Shown piece by piece: positions 23,747-31,899 of a stretch of 38,263 bases of DNA; position 1 is the stretch's first letter; each line of letters opens with the position of its first letter. Position numbers and translations under genes: made by a program. The notes under the pieces are model-generated. The model was not told where the DNA came from and ran no database searches. It was given only the letters and a program-made list of their open reading frames with translations. This stretch comes from an uncultured Pseudomonadota bacterium (lineage in GTDB: Bacteria > Myxococcota_A > UBA796 > SXON01), in NCBI GenBank assembly GCA_903885375.1, contig CAISIK010000013.1, forward strand, positions 1 to 38,263, read 5' to 3'.

Positions 23747-24804
23747 CCCGTTCCCTGCTTCTGCTCCTCCTCACGGCCTGCGCGGCGAGCATCGCGCCCG
23801 ACCCCTCCGACACCGGCGAGGGCGGAGGCAGCGAAGTGGCGTCGGGCGAGGCGTGGATCGACGCGACCAGCTCGAGCAGCTGGGCGTGGCTCGATCTCGT
23901 GGCGGGCGCGGTGGTGGAGGAGCCGGCCAACCCGGCCGACTCGCCGGACTGGGACCTCGGCTTCCGCCGGCAGACCATCCAGGTGAACGGCGGGGTGAGC
24001 GGCACCGGCGGCATGGAGGTGGTGCCGCTCGCGGGCGTTCCCTACAACGACCCCATCGAGGCGCCCACCGAGGGCTGGATCACCGACGAGGCCGACGCCG
24101 ACGACGACGGCGACCTCGAGTACGCCTTCAACTCCTGGTTCGACTATGACTCCTCCACCCACGTGCTGAGCGCCGCCGACATCACCTGGGTGGTGCGCGC
24201 CGTGGGTGGCGAGCTCTTCAAGCTCCGCCTGCTCGACTACTACGACGAGGCCGGCACCGGGGGGATGATCCACCTCCGCTGGGGCCCGCTCGACGACACG
24301 GTGGAGGAGGACACGGGCGATACCGGCGACACCGGCGACACGGGGGTGGAGGCGTACATCACCTGCACGACCGACCCCGCCCGCGAGGTCAGCACCACCG
24401 AGGCGGGCGTCAGCACCACGCAGCTCTCCACTTCGAATACCTCCGACTGGGTGTGCTACGACTTCGGCGCGGGCCTCGTCGCCGAGGCCCGCGACCTCGC
24501 CGCCCAGAAGTGGACGATGGTCACCACCGCCGAGGTTGCCGAGCTACCCGCCCAGGACTTCGACGCGCTCACCCAGGCCCCGGCCAGCGGGTACGTCGCC
24601 GACGACGGCTATGGCTCCGCGCTCGACGGCTGGTACGAGTACGACAGCGTGAACCACCTCATCCTGCCGCAGGACAAGGTGTACGTGCTGCACACCACCG
24701 CCGATCGGTACATGAAGCTCCAGTTCACGTCGTACTACCCGGATGGCGACACCACCCAGCCGCACCATCCCACCTTCCGGTGGGCGGAGCTCTCGGCCCC
24801 ATGA
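23743..24804 (+). CDS. Lipoprotein with two HmuY-like domains
   Basis: 353 residues. The N-terminus MTRSLLLLLLTAC is a short lipoprotein signal (Cys13). The mature part holds two HmuY-like repeats. The first runs from about residue 35 to 180 (AWAWLDLVAGAVVEEP-like start, SPDWDLGFRRQTIQVNGG, then LRLLDYYDEAG). The second runs from about 215 to 350 (TSDWVCYDFGAGLVAE, KWTMVTTAEVAELPAQ, DRYMKLQFTSYY). They are joined by an acidic linker with TGD repeats. HmuY proteins bind heme at the cell surface and pass it to a TonB receptor, which fits the receptor gene just upstream. The heme-ligating His pair of Porphyromonas HmuY cannot be aligned by eye, so ligand identity is unproven. Confidence 0.8.
   Translation: MTRSLLLLLLTACAASIAPDPSDTGEGGGSEVASGEAWIDATSSSSWAWLDLVAGAVVEEPANPADSPDWDLGFRRQTIQVNGGVSGTGGMEVVPLAGVPYNDPIEAPTEGWITDEADADDDGDLEYAFNSWFDYDSSTHVLSAADITWVVRAVGGELFKLRLLDYYDEAGTGGMIHLRWGPLDDTVEEDTGDTGDTGDTGVEAYITCTTDPAREVSTTEAGVSTTQLSTSNTSDWVCYDFGAGLVAEARDLAAQKWTMVTTAEVAELPAQDFDALTQAPASGYVADDGYGSALDGWYEYDSVNHLILPQDKVYVLHTTADRYMKLQFTSYYPDGDTTQPHHPTFRWAELSAP
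24313..24345 (+). repeat. Short in-frame TGD repeat in the HmuY-like lipoprotein
   Basis: A nine-base unit (ACSGGCGAY type) is repeated three times and a bit, encoding TGDTGDTGDTG between the two HmuY-like domains. It is an acidic flexible linker that can vary in copy number by slippage. Confidence 0.7.
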
Positions 24805-26273
24805 TCCTGCTCCTCGCGGCGTGCATGGCGGGCCCCGACGGGGCCGGCGAGACCGGGTCGGGCGGCGTGGTCGAGGGCGATGCGCTCGGCGTGGTGGTCG
24901 ACCTCGCCACCACCGGGGCGGGCGTCGAAGGCACCTTCGAGGAGCCGGGCACCTACATCGTGGTGCTCTTCTCGGCGGCCGTGGAGCAGGACACCACCTA
25001 CGGCTACGGCGAGCGCGCCGAGGCCGCAGCGGAGGCCGTGCCGTCGGACTCGCCGCCGGTTCGTGCGGCCGATGCGGAGCCGCCGGTGGTGTACGCCACG
25101 GTGGGCGACCACCGCTCCTTCACGGTGTACGACGGGAGCGCCTACGTGGAGGTGGATGGCGAGGCCACCCACGTCACCGACGAGCTGGTGATCTGGAACG
25201 ATGTCACCACCGTGAACCCCCTGGGCGACATCCCCACGGACACCCTCGACGGCGTGGTCGGGAGCTTCGAGGACATCGTGCTCCCGCGCACCCGGCAGGT
25301 CTTCGGGCAGGAGTCCGACGTGGAGGGGAGCGGGCGGATCGACGTGCTCACCTCCTTCACCGTGAACGACTACGGGGCCGTGGCCTACGTGACCTGGTGC
25401 GACCTCGGCGAGCTCGCGGGATGCGGCGGCCGGAGCAACGGCAGCGAGACCATCTACATGGGGATTCCCGACCCTTCGAGCGACTACAGCTCACCCAACG
25501 CCATCACCGAGATCTGGGCCCACGAGCTGAACCACCTCGTCTACGCCTCGCACAAGTACATCGACAACGGCCAGCTCGATGCGCGGGAGAACATCTACCT
25601 CACCGAGGGGATGAGCGAGCTCGCCCAGGACCTGACGGGCTTCAACAACGGCAACCAGTACATCTGGGCCTCCGCCATCGACATGCGCGAATTCTACGGC
25701 AACGAGGACTACTCCACGCAGGGCGTGAGCGTGAACGACTTCCTGCGCGGCGAGAGCTACTACAGCGCTCGGCGGGATGGGCCCCTGCGCGGCGGCGCCT
25801 ATCTCTTCCTCCGCTACCTGTTCGAGCAGGCGGGCGGCTTTGTGGTCAACGACGACGGCAGCTTCACCGATGCGGGCGGCATGGCCTTCCTGCACGACTG
25901 GTTCAACGCGCCGGAGCTCGGTCCCGACTGCGTGCAAACGCTCACCGGCCGCAGCACGGAGGATCTGGCGCTCGATTGGTACACCGCCCTCGTCCTCACG
26001 GGGCGGGACCTCAACGACGACCCCGTGTTCAACTACGACGACCGGGTGCAGGACCCGATCACGAAGTTCGAGTTCGGCGTCGACCCGTATGCCGTCATCC
26101 ACGGCTGGCTCACGCTCTCGGGGCCACCCGTGCAGCCGATCGCGGAGGCCGACGGCAAACTCCGGGCGGGCGGAGTGGAATATCTCGAGGTGGTCGTGGA
26201 GGAGCCCGGGGTGGTGGAGATCGCGGTGGACGCCGCCGCCCTGCCCCGCGCGCGTGCCTTCCGCGTGGAATGA
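24801..26273 (+). CDS. HExxH zinc metalloprotease lipoprotein (M30 hyicolysin-like)
   Basis: 490 residues. MILLLAAC is a very short lipoprotein signal (Cys8). The catalytic segment IWAHELNHLVYASHKY gives the zinc ligands His241 and His245 with Glu242, followed by a second acidic motif, YLTEGMSELAQDLTG (Glu269 or Glu273 as third ligand), the spacing of peptidase M30. An N-terminal acidic prodomain-like region precedes it, and a beta-rich C-terminal domain (YLEVVVEEPGVVEIAVDA) resembles a pre-peptidase-type domain. ATG 24801 overlaps the HmuY stop (ATGA). It is probably displayed at the cell surface. In this operon it could release heme from hemoproteins, as some heme scavengers pair HmuY with proteases. 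Confidence 0.85.
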   Translation: MILLLAACMAGPDGAGETGSGGVVEGDALGVVVDLATTGAGVEGTFEEPGTYIVVLFSAAVEQDTTYGYGERAEAAAEAVPSDSPPVRAADAEPPVVYATVGDHRSFTVYDGSAYVEVDGEATHVTDELVIWNDVTTVNPLGDIPTDTLDGVVGSFEDIVLPRTRQVFGQESDVEGSGRIDVLTSFTVNDYGAVAYVTWCDLGELAGCGGRSNGSETIYMGIPDPSSDYSSPNAITEIWAHELNHLVYASHKYIDNGQLDARENIYLTEGMSELAQDLTGFNNGNQYIWASAIDMREFYGNEDYSTQGVSVNDFLRGESYYSARRDGPLRGGAYLFLRYLFEQAGGFVVNDDGSFTDAGGMAFLHDWFNAPELGPDCVQTLTGRSTEDLALDWYTALVLTGRDLNDDPVFNYDDRVQDPITKFEFGVDPYAVIHGWLTLSGPPVQPIAEADGKLRAGGVEYLEVVVEEPGVVEIAVDAAALPRARAFRVE

Positions 26274-26350
26274 GCGACACGAAGCCACGAACGTGCAGAT
26301 TGCCCGCATCGAGGCTTGAATGCTGGCGCCGCCCGCGGTAGTCGCGCGCG

Positions 26351-27526
26351 GTGCACGCCCCCATCCTGGTACTCGGTGCTGACGGCTACGTCGGCTGGCC
26401 CCTCGTGTGCGAGCTGCTCGCGCGTCACCCGCACCGGCCCATGGTCCTCGTGGACAACGGGCTGCGCCGGCGGCTGGTCGAGGAGGTCGGAGGCCAGAGC
26501 GTCACCCCCATCGAGGGGCTCGCGGCGCGCGTAGAGGCCGCTCGTCGCCTGTTCGGCGCCACCGCCGTGCGCGTGGTGGAGCTCGATGTGGCCGGCCCCG
26601 ATCTCGACGCCCTCATCGGGGAACTCCAGCCCTCGGTGGTGTACCACCTCGCCCAGCAGTGTTCGGCGCCCTGGTCGATGCGCGGGCCCGAGGAGGCGGT
26701 CTTCACCGTCGAGAACAACGAGGGCGGCAACCTCCGCCTGCTCTTCTCGCTGCGCAAGCACGTGCCGCACGCGCACCTCGTGAAGCTCGGCACCTTCGGC
26801 GAGTACGCCAAGGCCGGCATCGATGTGGCCGAGGGCTACTTCCGCCCGACCTACAACGGTCGGGAAGCGAACGCGCCGATGCCCTACCCGCGCGAGAGCG
26901 ACGACATCTACCACATCTCCAAGATCAACGATTCGAACTTCATCTCGCTCGCCTGCCGCAAGTGGGGGCTCGCCGTCACCGACGTGATGCAGTCCACCAT
27001 CTACGGGCTCCACACTGAATCCGTCTCCCGCGACCCGGTGCTGGCCACGCGTTTCGATCAGGATGCCTGCTTCGGCACCGTGCTGAACCGCTTCGTCTCG
27101 CAGGTGGTCGTGGGCCACCCGATGACCGTGTACGGCACGGGTCTGCAGCGCACCGGGCTCATGTACCTCGGGGATTCGGTGGCCTCGCTGGCCTCGCTGG
27201 CCGACCGGCGCCCCACGCCCGGCACGCACCACGTCATCAACCACGTGACCGAGCGGAACTGGTGCGTGCTGGAGGTCGCGGAGCACGTGGCTGCGGCCGC
27301 GGAGCGCGTCGGCCTCTCGCCGCGTATCGAACGGGGCGTGCACAACCCCCGCGCCGAGAACGACACCGTCAAGGCCACGCACACCGTCGAGGCCCACTAC
27401 GTGGCCTCCGAGGTGGGCCACACCGGCTTCGACACCGCCATCCCCGCGCTCCTCGCCGAGGTTCACCGGCACCGGAGCCGCGTGCAGGCGGGCGGCTTCG
27501 CACCCACGGTCCAGTGGTCCCGGTGA
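26351..27526 (+). CDS. UDP-sulfoquinovose synthase (SQD1-like)
   Basis: 391 residues from GTG 26351. SQD1 joins sulfite to UDP-glucose using bound NAD to make UDP-sulfoquinovose. The NAD motif GADGYVGWP (Gly9, 12, 15) is followed by the SQD1-specific VDNGLRRRLVEEVGGQSVTP. VVYHLAQQCSAPWSM and VKLGTFGEYAKAGID match the family closely, with Thr148 equivalent to the SQD1 Thr145. The catalytic YxxxK is in YHISKINDSN (Tyr187, Lys191). FDQDACFGTVLNRFVSQ, GHPMTVYG and NHVTERNWCV are also SQD1-like. A generic UDP-hexose epimerase is much less likely. No SqdX/SqdD lipid-synthesis partner is present. The gene is first in a five-gene coupled operon and its stop overlaps the next start as GTGA. Confidence 0.9.
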   Translation: MHAPILVLGADGYVGWPLVCELLARHPHRPMVLVDNGLRRRLVEEVGGQSVTPIEGLAARVEAARRLFGATAVRVVELDVAGPDLDALIGELQPSVVYHLAQQCSAPWSMRGPEEAVFTVENNEGGNLRLLFSLRKHVPHAHLVKLGTFGEYAKAGIDVAEGYFRPTYNGREANAPMPYPRESDDIYHISKINDSNFISLACRKWGLAVTDVMQSTIYGLHTESVSRDPVLATRFDQDACFGTVLNRFVSQVVVGHPMTVYGTGLQRTGLMYLGDSVASLASLADRRPTPGTHHVINHVTERNWCVLEVAEHVAAAAERVGLSPRIERGVHNPRAENDTVKATHTVEAHYVASEVGHTGFDTAIPALLAEVHRHRSRVQAGGFAPTVQWSR

Positions 27527-28638
27527 GCTTCGCGGCCCTGCGTTCCGAGTGGACGGGGGCACGGCTCAACTTCAACCCCGGCACCTTCGGCACGCCGGCC
27601 GCGAGGGTCCGGACCGCCGTCCGCGCCTTCCAGACGGAGACGGATGGGTGGCCGCTCGCGCAGTACGAGCGAGGCCGCGTGGCCGTGCGGTCGGCGCGAC
27701 AGGCGCTGGGCGAGCTGTGGCCGCACGCGGGCCTCGTGGTGGGCGCGGGCACCACCAGCCAGGTGAGCGCGTTCGTGCCGGCGTTCGTGCGGGCCTGCGG
27801 GCGGGTGCGGCTCCTCACCACCACGGAGGAGCACGAGGGCGGTCTCGCGGGGTGGCTGGCGCACCCGGAGGTCGAGGTGGTGCAGGTGGCGCCGGCAGAG
27901 GTGATCGAGGTGGCGGCGCGCGGCGGGTGGGACGTAGTTTTCGTGTCGGAGGTGGCATGGACCACCGGCGAACGCATCGACACCGCCGCGCTCGAAGCGG
28001 TCGTGGGGGAGGCGCTGCTGGTGGTGGATGCCGCGCAGGCGGTGGGGCCGGTGTGCTTCGTGCCGCGCGGCGATGTCGGCGTGGCCAGCCTCCACAAGTG
28101 GCTGGCGGCCCCGGCGGGCACCGGCTTCGGATGGCTGTCGCCCCGGGCGCGGGCGCGCCTGCACGGCACCCGCTGGGCCGGCCACGCGCTCGACCCCGAG
28201 CACGAACTGGCCGAGTTCGAGCCGGCCGGCGGGCTCGATTACGCAGCCTGGGCCGGCGTGGGCGTAGCGCTGGAGCTGTACGGGGGCGTGGGCGAGGCCC
28301 CGGCCGCCGCGCGGGTCCGGGCGCTGGGGCAGCGGCTCGCCGAGGGCGTGGCGGTGGCGCTCGCTCCCTGGCGTCCGCGGTTCGCCACGGGGGCCACCTT
28401 CACGGAGGCGCCCACGGTCTCCGACGGTGGCGCGGTCGTGGCGCGTTTTCCCCGCGAGGTCGATCCCTACGCCTTCTACCGGGCGCTCGATGCCGCCGGC
28501 CTCCACGCCAAGTGCATCAAGTCGCCGGTGCACAACCAGCTCCGCTGGGGCGTGCCCTGGTGGGAAGATGAGGCGCGGGTCGACGAAGCGCTGGGGATGA
28601 TCCGCAACCATTCCGAGCTGCTCGGGCCTCGTCCATGA
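27523..28638 (+). CDS. Class V PLP-dependent aminotransferase/desulfurase-like enzyme
   Basis: 371 residues from GTG 27523. The fold-type I signature is present: NPGTFGTPAARVRTAV at the N-terminus, VGAGTTSQVSAFVPAF for the phosphate, Asp169 in LLVVDAAQAVGP to hold the pyridine nitrogen, and Lys192 in VASLHKWLAAPAGTGFGW as the PLP-binding lysine. LRWGVPWWEDEARVD near the C-terminus carries the substrate-carboxylate Arg. The class includes cysteine desulfurase/sulfinate desulfinase, kynureninase and isopenicillin-N-epimerase-like enzymes. Between a UDP-sulfoquinovose synthase and a cysteine dioxygenase, a role in releasing sulfite from cysteine sulfinate is attractive, but this is inferred from context only. 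Confidence 0.8.
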   Translation: MSFAALRSEWTGARLNFNPGTFGTPAARVRTAVRAFQTETDGWPLAQYERGRVAVRSARQALGELWPHAGLVVGAGTTSQVSAFVPAFVRACGRVRLLTTTEEHEGGLAGWLAHPEVEVVQVAPAEVIEVAARGGWDVVFVSEVAWTTGERIDTAALEAVVGEALLVVDAAQAVGPVCFVPRGDVGVASLHKWLAAPAGTGFGWLSPRARARLHGTRWAGHALDPEHELAEFEPAGGLDYAAWAGVGVALELYGGVGEAPAAARVRALGQRLAEGVAVALAPWRPRFATGATFTEAPTVSDGGAVVARFPREVDPYAFYRALDAAGLHAKCIKSPVHNQLRWGVPWWEDEARVDEALGMIRNHSELLGPRP

Positions 28639-30212
28639 AGTTCGGCCTCACCCCCGCGCGCGTGGACGCGCTCCTGCTGCTCGTCTTCTTCGGGCTCAAG
28701 TGCTGGATCAACGATCAGCGCGTGGACTGGTGGTACGACGGCAACTACTACGCCGACATCGCCCGACATCTCGCCAAGGGCGAGGGGTTCACGAGCTCCA
28801 TCAGCATGTTCCATGCGGGGCTGCCGAGTTTTCCCTTCCCGAGCCCCGTCTACCCGCTCTGGCCCCTGCTCCTCGGCGCCGTGGCCACGGTCGTGCCGCT
28901 GGAAACCGCGGCCGTGTGGATGCCTACCGCGCTCTACATGGGCACCCTCTTCCTCGCGGCGCGCTTGGGCCGTCGCCTGCTCCCCACCCAGCCGTTCGCC
29001 GCGCTCCCGCTCGATGGGGGCCACCTCACGCTGCTCGTGTGGGCGCTCGCCAACCGCTTCGTTGAGGTCACCTCGCTCCCGTACACGGAGGGGCTCGCGA
29101 TGTTCCTCCTCGCCGCGGCGCTCCTGCGGGTGGGGTCGAGCGCGCCCACGCTGCTCGCCGGGGTGGAGGCCGGGCTGTGGTGCGCGGCGATGCTGGCCGC
29201 GCGTGGCCCCTTCGTGGTGCCGGTGGTGGCCATCCTCGGGGTGCTCTGGCTCGCGGAGGGGCGCTTCCGTCGCGCGATGGCCGCCACGCTCACGCTCAGC
29301 GTGTGCGCCGTCCTCGCCGATCGGCTCTGGTTCCGCACCATTCCGGGCGCCTCCATCGTCACCCTCCTCCGCTTCGACCACTGGGTCGTCACCCCCGGCC
29401 TGTCCGGGGTGGACCTCTTCGTGGAGCCGGCCACGTTCGGCGCGACCGTCCTCGACCGCATCCGCGGCGTCAGCGCCGCGTACAGCCCGGCGGGCAGCTT
29501 CCGGATCATGAAGAACTTCGGCTTCCTCGCCTACCTGCCCTTCCTGGTCCTCGTGCCGGCGTTGGCCCGCGAGGTCTGGCGCACGCTCCAGGAGAGCCTG
29601 CTGCTTCGGCTGGCCTTCGCCGTGGGCCTGGCCCAGCTCGCCCTCCTGCACCTCCTGCACAAGCAGGCGTTCGCCGAGTGGAACTTCCCCATCCGACACG
29701 CCCTGCCCGTGCTCTGGCTCTACGTGGCGCTCTTCCCCGCCGTCTTCGGCGCCCGGCTCCTCCAGGCTCCTGCCGGCCCGCTCCTGCGCACGCTCGCCAC
29801 CGCGCTCCTGTGCGGTGGGCTCGCGTTCGGCGTGGAGTGGTCGATGGGCCGGCGCAACGCCATCCACTACTCGCCGTCCTCGTACAAGTACCGGAAGGCG
29901 GTGGCGGCCTGGATGATGGCGCGCCGGAAGGAGGACGCCGACCTCCGCATCGCCAACCCCACCCCCCAGCTCTACGCGCGCCACACGCGCGGCGTGGGCC
30001 TCATCGCCACCCATCCCTTCACCACGCTCGACGACCTGCGGGGGATGGTCCGGGAGGGGGGCATGGACTACCTCGTGATGACGAGCTCCGCGCACAAGGC
30101 GGCGCGCTACCCTTTCCAGCAGGACGCTGCGGCCTTCGCGGCCGTCTTCGAGCGGCTGCCCGAGGCGCCCGGCGGCGCTGTCATCTTCCGCCCCCGCAAG
30201 GAGTCGCCATGA
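28635..30212 (+). CDS. GT-C-fold membrane glycosyltransferase
   Basis: 525 residues, starting four bases inside the upstream stop (ATGA). About ten transmembrane helices are visible. The first periplasmic loop carries VDWWYDGNYYADIARHLAKG (Asp31 and Asp35), the acidic metal-site motif of the ArnT/PMT/GT39-GT83 group, then FTSSISMFHAGLP and SPVYPLWPLLLG. A soluble C-terminal region (from about residue 415) contains SYKYRKAVAAWMMARR and a mixed alpha/beta domain. Such enzymes take a sugar from a polyprenyl-phosphate donor and attach it to lipid A, protein or glycan outside the inner membrane. The donor may be made by the GT2 protein at the end of the operon. Confidence 0.82.
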   Translation: MKFGLTPARVDALLLLVFFGLKCWINDQRVDWWYDGNYYADIARHLAKGEGFTSSISMFHAGLPSFPFPSPVYPLWPLLLGAVATVVPLETAAVWMPTALYMGTLFLAARLGRRLLPTQPFAALPLDGGHLTLLVWALANRFVEVTSLPYTEGLAMFLLAAALLRVGSSAPTLLAGVEAGLWCAAMLAARGPFVVPVVAILGVLWLAEGRFRRAMAATLTLSVCAVLADRLWFRTIPGASIVTLLRFDHWVVTPGLSGVDLFVEPATFGATVLDRIRGVSAAYSPAGSFRIMKNFGFLAYLPFLVLVPALAREVWRTLQESLLLRLAFAVGLAQLALLHLLHKQAFAEWNFPIRHALPVLWLYVALFPAVFGARLLQAPAGPLLRTLATALLCGGLAFGVEWSMGRRNAIHYSPSSYKYRKAVAAWMMARRKEDADLRIANPTPQLYARHTRGVGLIATHPFTTLDDLRGMVREGGMDYLVMTSSAHKAARYPFQQDAAAFAAVFERLPEAPGGAVIFRPRKESP

Positions 30213-30793
30213 CCCCCATCCTCGACGTGATCGAGCACGAGCTGGCCCGCCCGGCCGCCCGCCCGCTCCTCCAGCCGGAGCGCTACCCCGGCCCCGAGGT
30301 GATGGCCGCGCTCCACCCCCTGATGCTCGCGCTCACCGAGCTCCTCGCCACCGCCCGCCTCGCCGACGCCGAGGTGCCCTACGGGCGCTACCTCGCGCAC
30401 CTCGACCCCGCTGGTCGCTACAACCTCCAGTGGGATGTGTTCTCCCCGCACTACACGGGCGGCATCCACGCGCACGGCACCTGGGGGTGCTTCTTCGTGC
30501 TCCGCGGCACCCTCCATGCCGATGACTTTGCGGCCGACACGCCGGCCGGACCCTTCGAGCTCCTGCGCACGAGCGTGCACCCGCCGGGGTCGGCCGCCGC
30601 GTTCGCGCCGCCCCAGGACTGGCATCGGGTGGCCACCCGAGGGGGCCCCCAGGTGATGAGCCTGCACCTGTACGGTCCGGGCTTCGACCTCGACCGCGGC
30701 GTGGCGCTGGACGGCATGGGCCAGCCCGCCACCTACACGCGCGGGCCGTTGAAGGACGTCTCGGCCCTCCGGGGGCTCCTCTCATGGAGCTGA
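30209..30793 (+). CDS. Cysteine dioxygenase (type I)
   Basis: 194 residues, cupin fold, starting at ATG 30209 with AAGGAG upstream and ATGA coupling. Oxidises the cysteine thiol to cysteine sulfinate with one non-heme iron. The key residues of mammalian CDO can be matched one to one: the iron ligands His87 and His89 in GGIHAHGTWGC and His139 in DWHRVATRG, the Cys94 and Tyr155 (in MSLHLYGPGF) that form the thioether crosslink, and Arg60 in YGRYLAHL, which holds the substrate carboxylate. The phrase SLHLYGPGFD is nearly identical to the eukaryotic enzyme. A 3-mercaptopropionate dioxygenase is less likely because Arg60 and the Cys-Tyr pair are kept. Product fate is discussed in the findings. Confidence 0.9.
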   Translation: MTPILDVIEHELARPAARPLLQPERYPGPEVMAALHPLMLALTELLATARLADAEVPYGRYLAHLDPAGRYNLQWDVFSPHYTGGIHAHGTWGCFFVLRGTLHADDFAADTPAGPFELLRTSVHPPGSAAAFAPPQDWHRVATRGGPQVMSLHLYGPGFDLDRGVALDGMGQPATYTRGPLKDVSALRGLLSWS

Positions 30794-31815
30794 GCGCCCT
30801 CCGCCTCCTCGGGGTTGTGGTCGGGGTGCTGCTCCTGCTCGGGCTTGCGTGGCGGCGCCGTGCGGGGGCCTTCCTCGGGCGCACCGAGATGCTGCTCTGG
30901 CCCGGCGCGCTCCTCCTCGTGACGGTGGCGGCGCGGCCCGACGTGGCCGACGTCCTCGTGCGGTTCACCGGCCTCACCGGCAACCTGTCCCGCATCGTGT
31001 CGGTGCTGGCCGTGGCCGTGCTCGGCCTCGGAGTGGTGGTCGTGCGGCTCGCCGGCGAAGGGGCAGAAACGCGCCACCGCCTGCTCACGCTCCTCCGTGA
31101 GGTGCCGGCGCGCGCGGTGCCGCTCGAGCCCGGGGTGGAGATCCTGTGCATCATGCCGGCGCTCAACGAGGCGGAGAACCTGCCGGTCGTGCTGAAGCTG
31201 ATGCCGAAGGAGGTGGAGGGCCACGCGGTCCGCTGCCTCGTGGTCGACGATGGCTCCACCGACGGCACGCCCGAGGTGGCGGAAGCGCACGGCGCCCTCG
31301 TGGCGCGCTCGTTGATGAACGTCGGCGGCGGCCACGCCCTCCAGATCGGCTTTGCCGCTGCGGCCCGCCTGGGCGCGCGCTGGGTGGTCACCCTCGACGC
31401 GGACGGCCAGCACCAGCCCGGCGAGCTGGGGCTGCTCATGGCGCCGCTCCTCGCGGGCGAGGCGGAGGTCGTGGTGGGCAGCCGGCACCTCGGCCAGAGC
31501 GTGGGGCACGAGCGCACCCGGGCGCTCGGCCTGCGCCTCTTCAACGCGCTCCTGAGCTTCCTGCTGGGCCGGCGCATCACCGACTGCTCCTCCGGCTACC
31601 GCGCGTTCGATCTGGCCCGCCTCCGCACCCTCCGCCTCGTGCAGGACCGTCACCACACCGCCGAGCTCCTCATCGAGGCCTCGCGCAAGCAGCTCCGCAT
31701 CCGGGAGGTCGGGATCGTGATCTCGCCCCGCCTCTCCGGGGAGAGCAAGAAGGGCACGAACTGGCGCTACGGCGTACGGTTCGCGCGGACCGTGGCGCAG
31801 GCATGGTGGGGTTGA
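30784..31815 (+). CDS. Polyprenyl-phosphate glycosyltransferase (GT2) with N-terminal DUF2304-like membrane domain
   Basis: 343 residues; ATG 30784 lies ten bases before the dioxygenase stop. Residues 1-100 contain two to three membrane helices (LLGVVVGVLLLLGLAWRRR, MLLWPGALLLVTVAARP, VSVLAVAVLGLGVVVVRLA) resembling DUF2304, normally a separate protein next to such transferases. Residues 115-340 form a DPM-like GT2 domain: CIMPALNEAENLPVVL, VVDDGSTDGTPE, the metal-binding DAD at Asp205-Asp207 (TLDADGQHQPGE), VVGSRHLGQSVG and DCSSGYRAFDLARL. It would transfer a sugar from a UDP donor, possibly UDP-sulfoquinovose, to undecaprenyl phosphate. It is the last gene of the operon. Confidence 0.87.
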   Translation: MELSALRLLGVVVGVLLLLGLAWRRRAGAFLGRTEMLLWPGALLLVTVAARPDVADVLVRFTGLTGNLSRIVSVLAVAVLGLGVVVVRLAGEGAETRHRLLTLLREVPARAVPLEPGVEILCIMPALNEAENLPVVLKLMPKEVEGHAVRCLVVDDGSTDGTPEVAEAHGALVARSLMNVGGGHALQIGFAAAARLGARWVVTLDADGQHQPGELGLLMAPLLAGEAEVVVGSRHLGQSVGHERTRALGLRLFNALLSFLLGRRITDCSSGYRAFDLARLRTLRLVQDRHHTAELLIEASRKQLRIREVGIVISPRLSGESKKGTNWRYGVRFARTVAQAWWG

Positions 31816-31899
31816 CGACCAGACCCGTAGGTCGCCGCGGTTGGCCCGACGCCCCCGCGCATCGGCCGGGATAGCCGCTGGACCGACGAGGTTCGACGG

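Noticed and set aside
24313..24345. TGD repeat as a CRISPR or mobile-element repeat
   Set aside because: It is in frame, nine-base periodic, without spacers, and encodes an acidic linker.
26351..27526. Generic UDP-glucose 4-epimerase call for the SQD1-like gene
   Set aside because: GADGYVGWP, SAPWSM, KLGTFGEY and the FDQDACFGTVLNRF segment are specific to the SQD1 group rather than to GalE.
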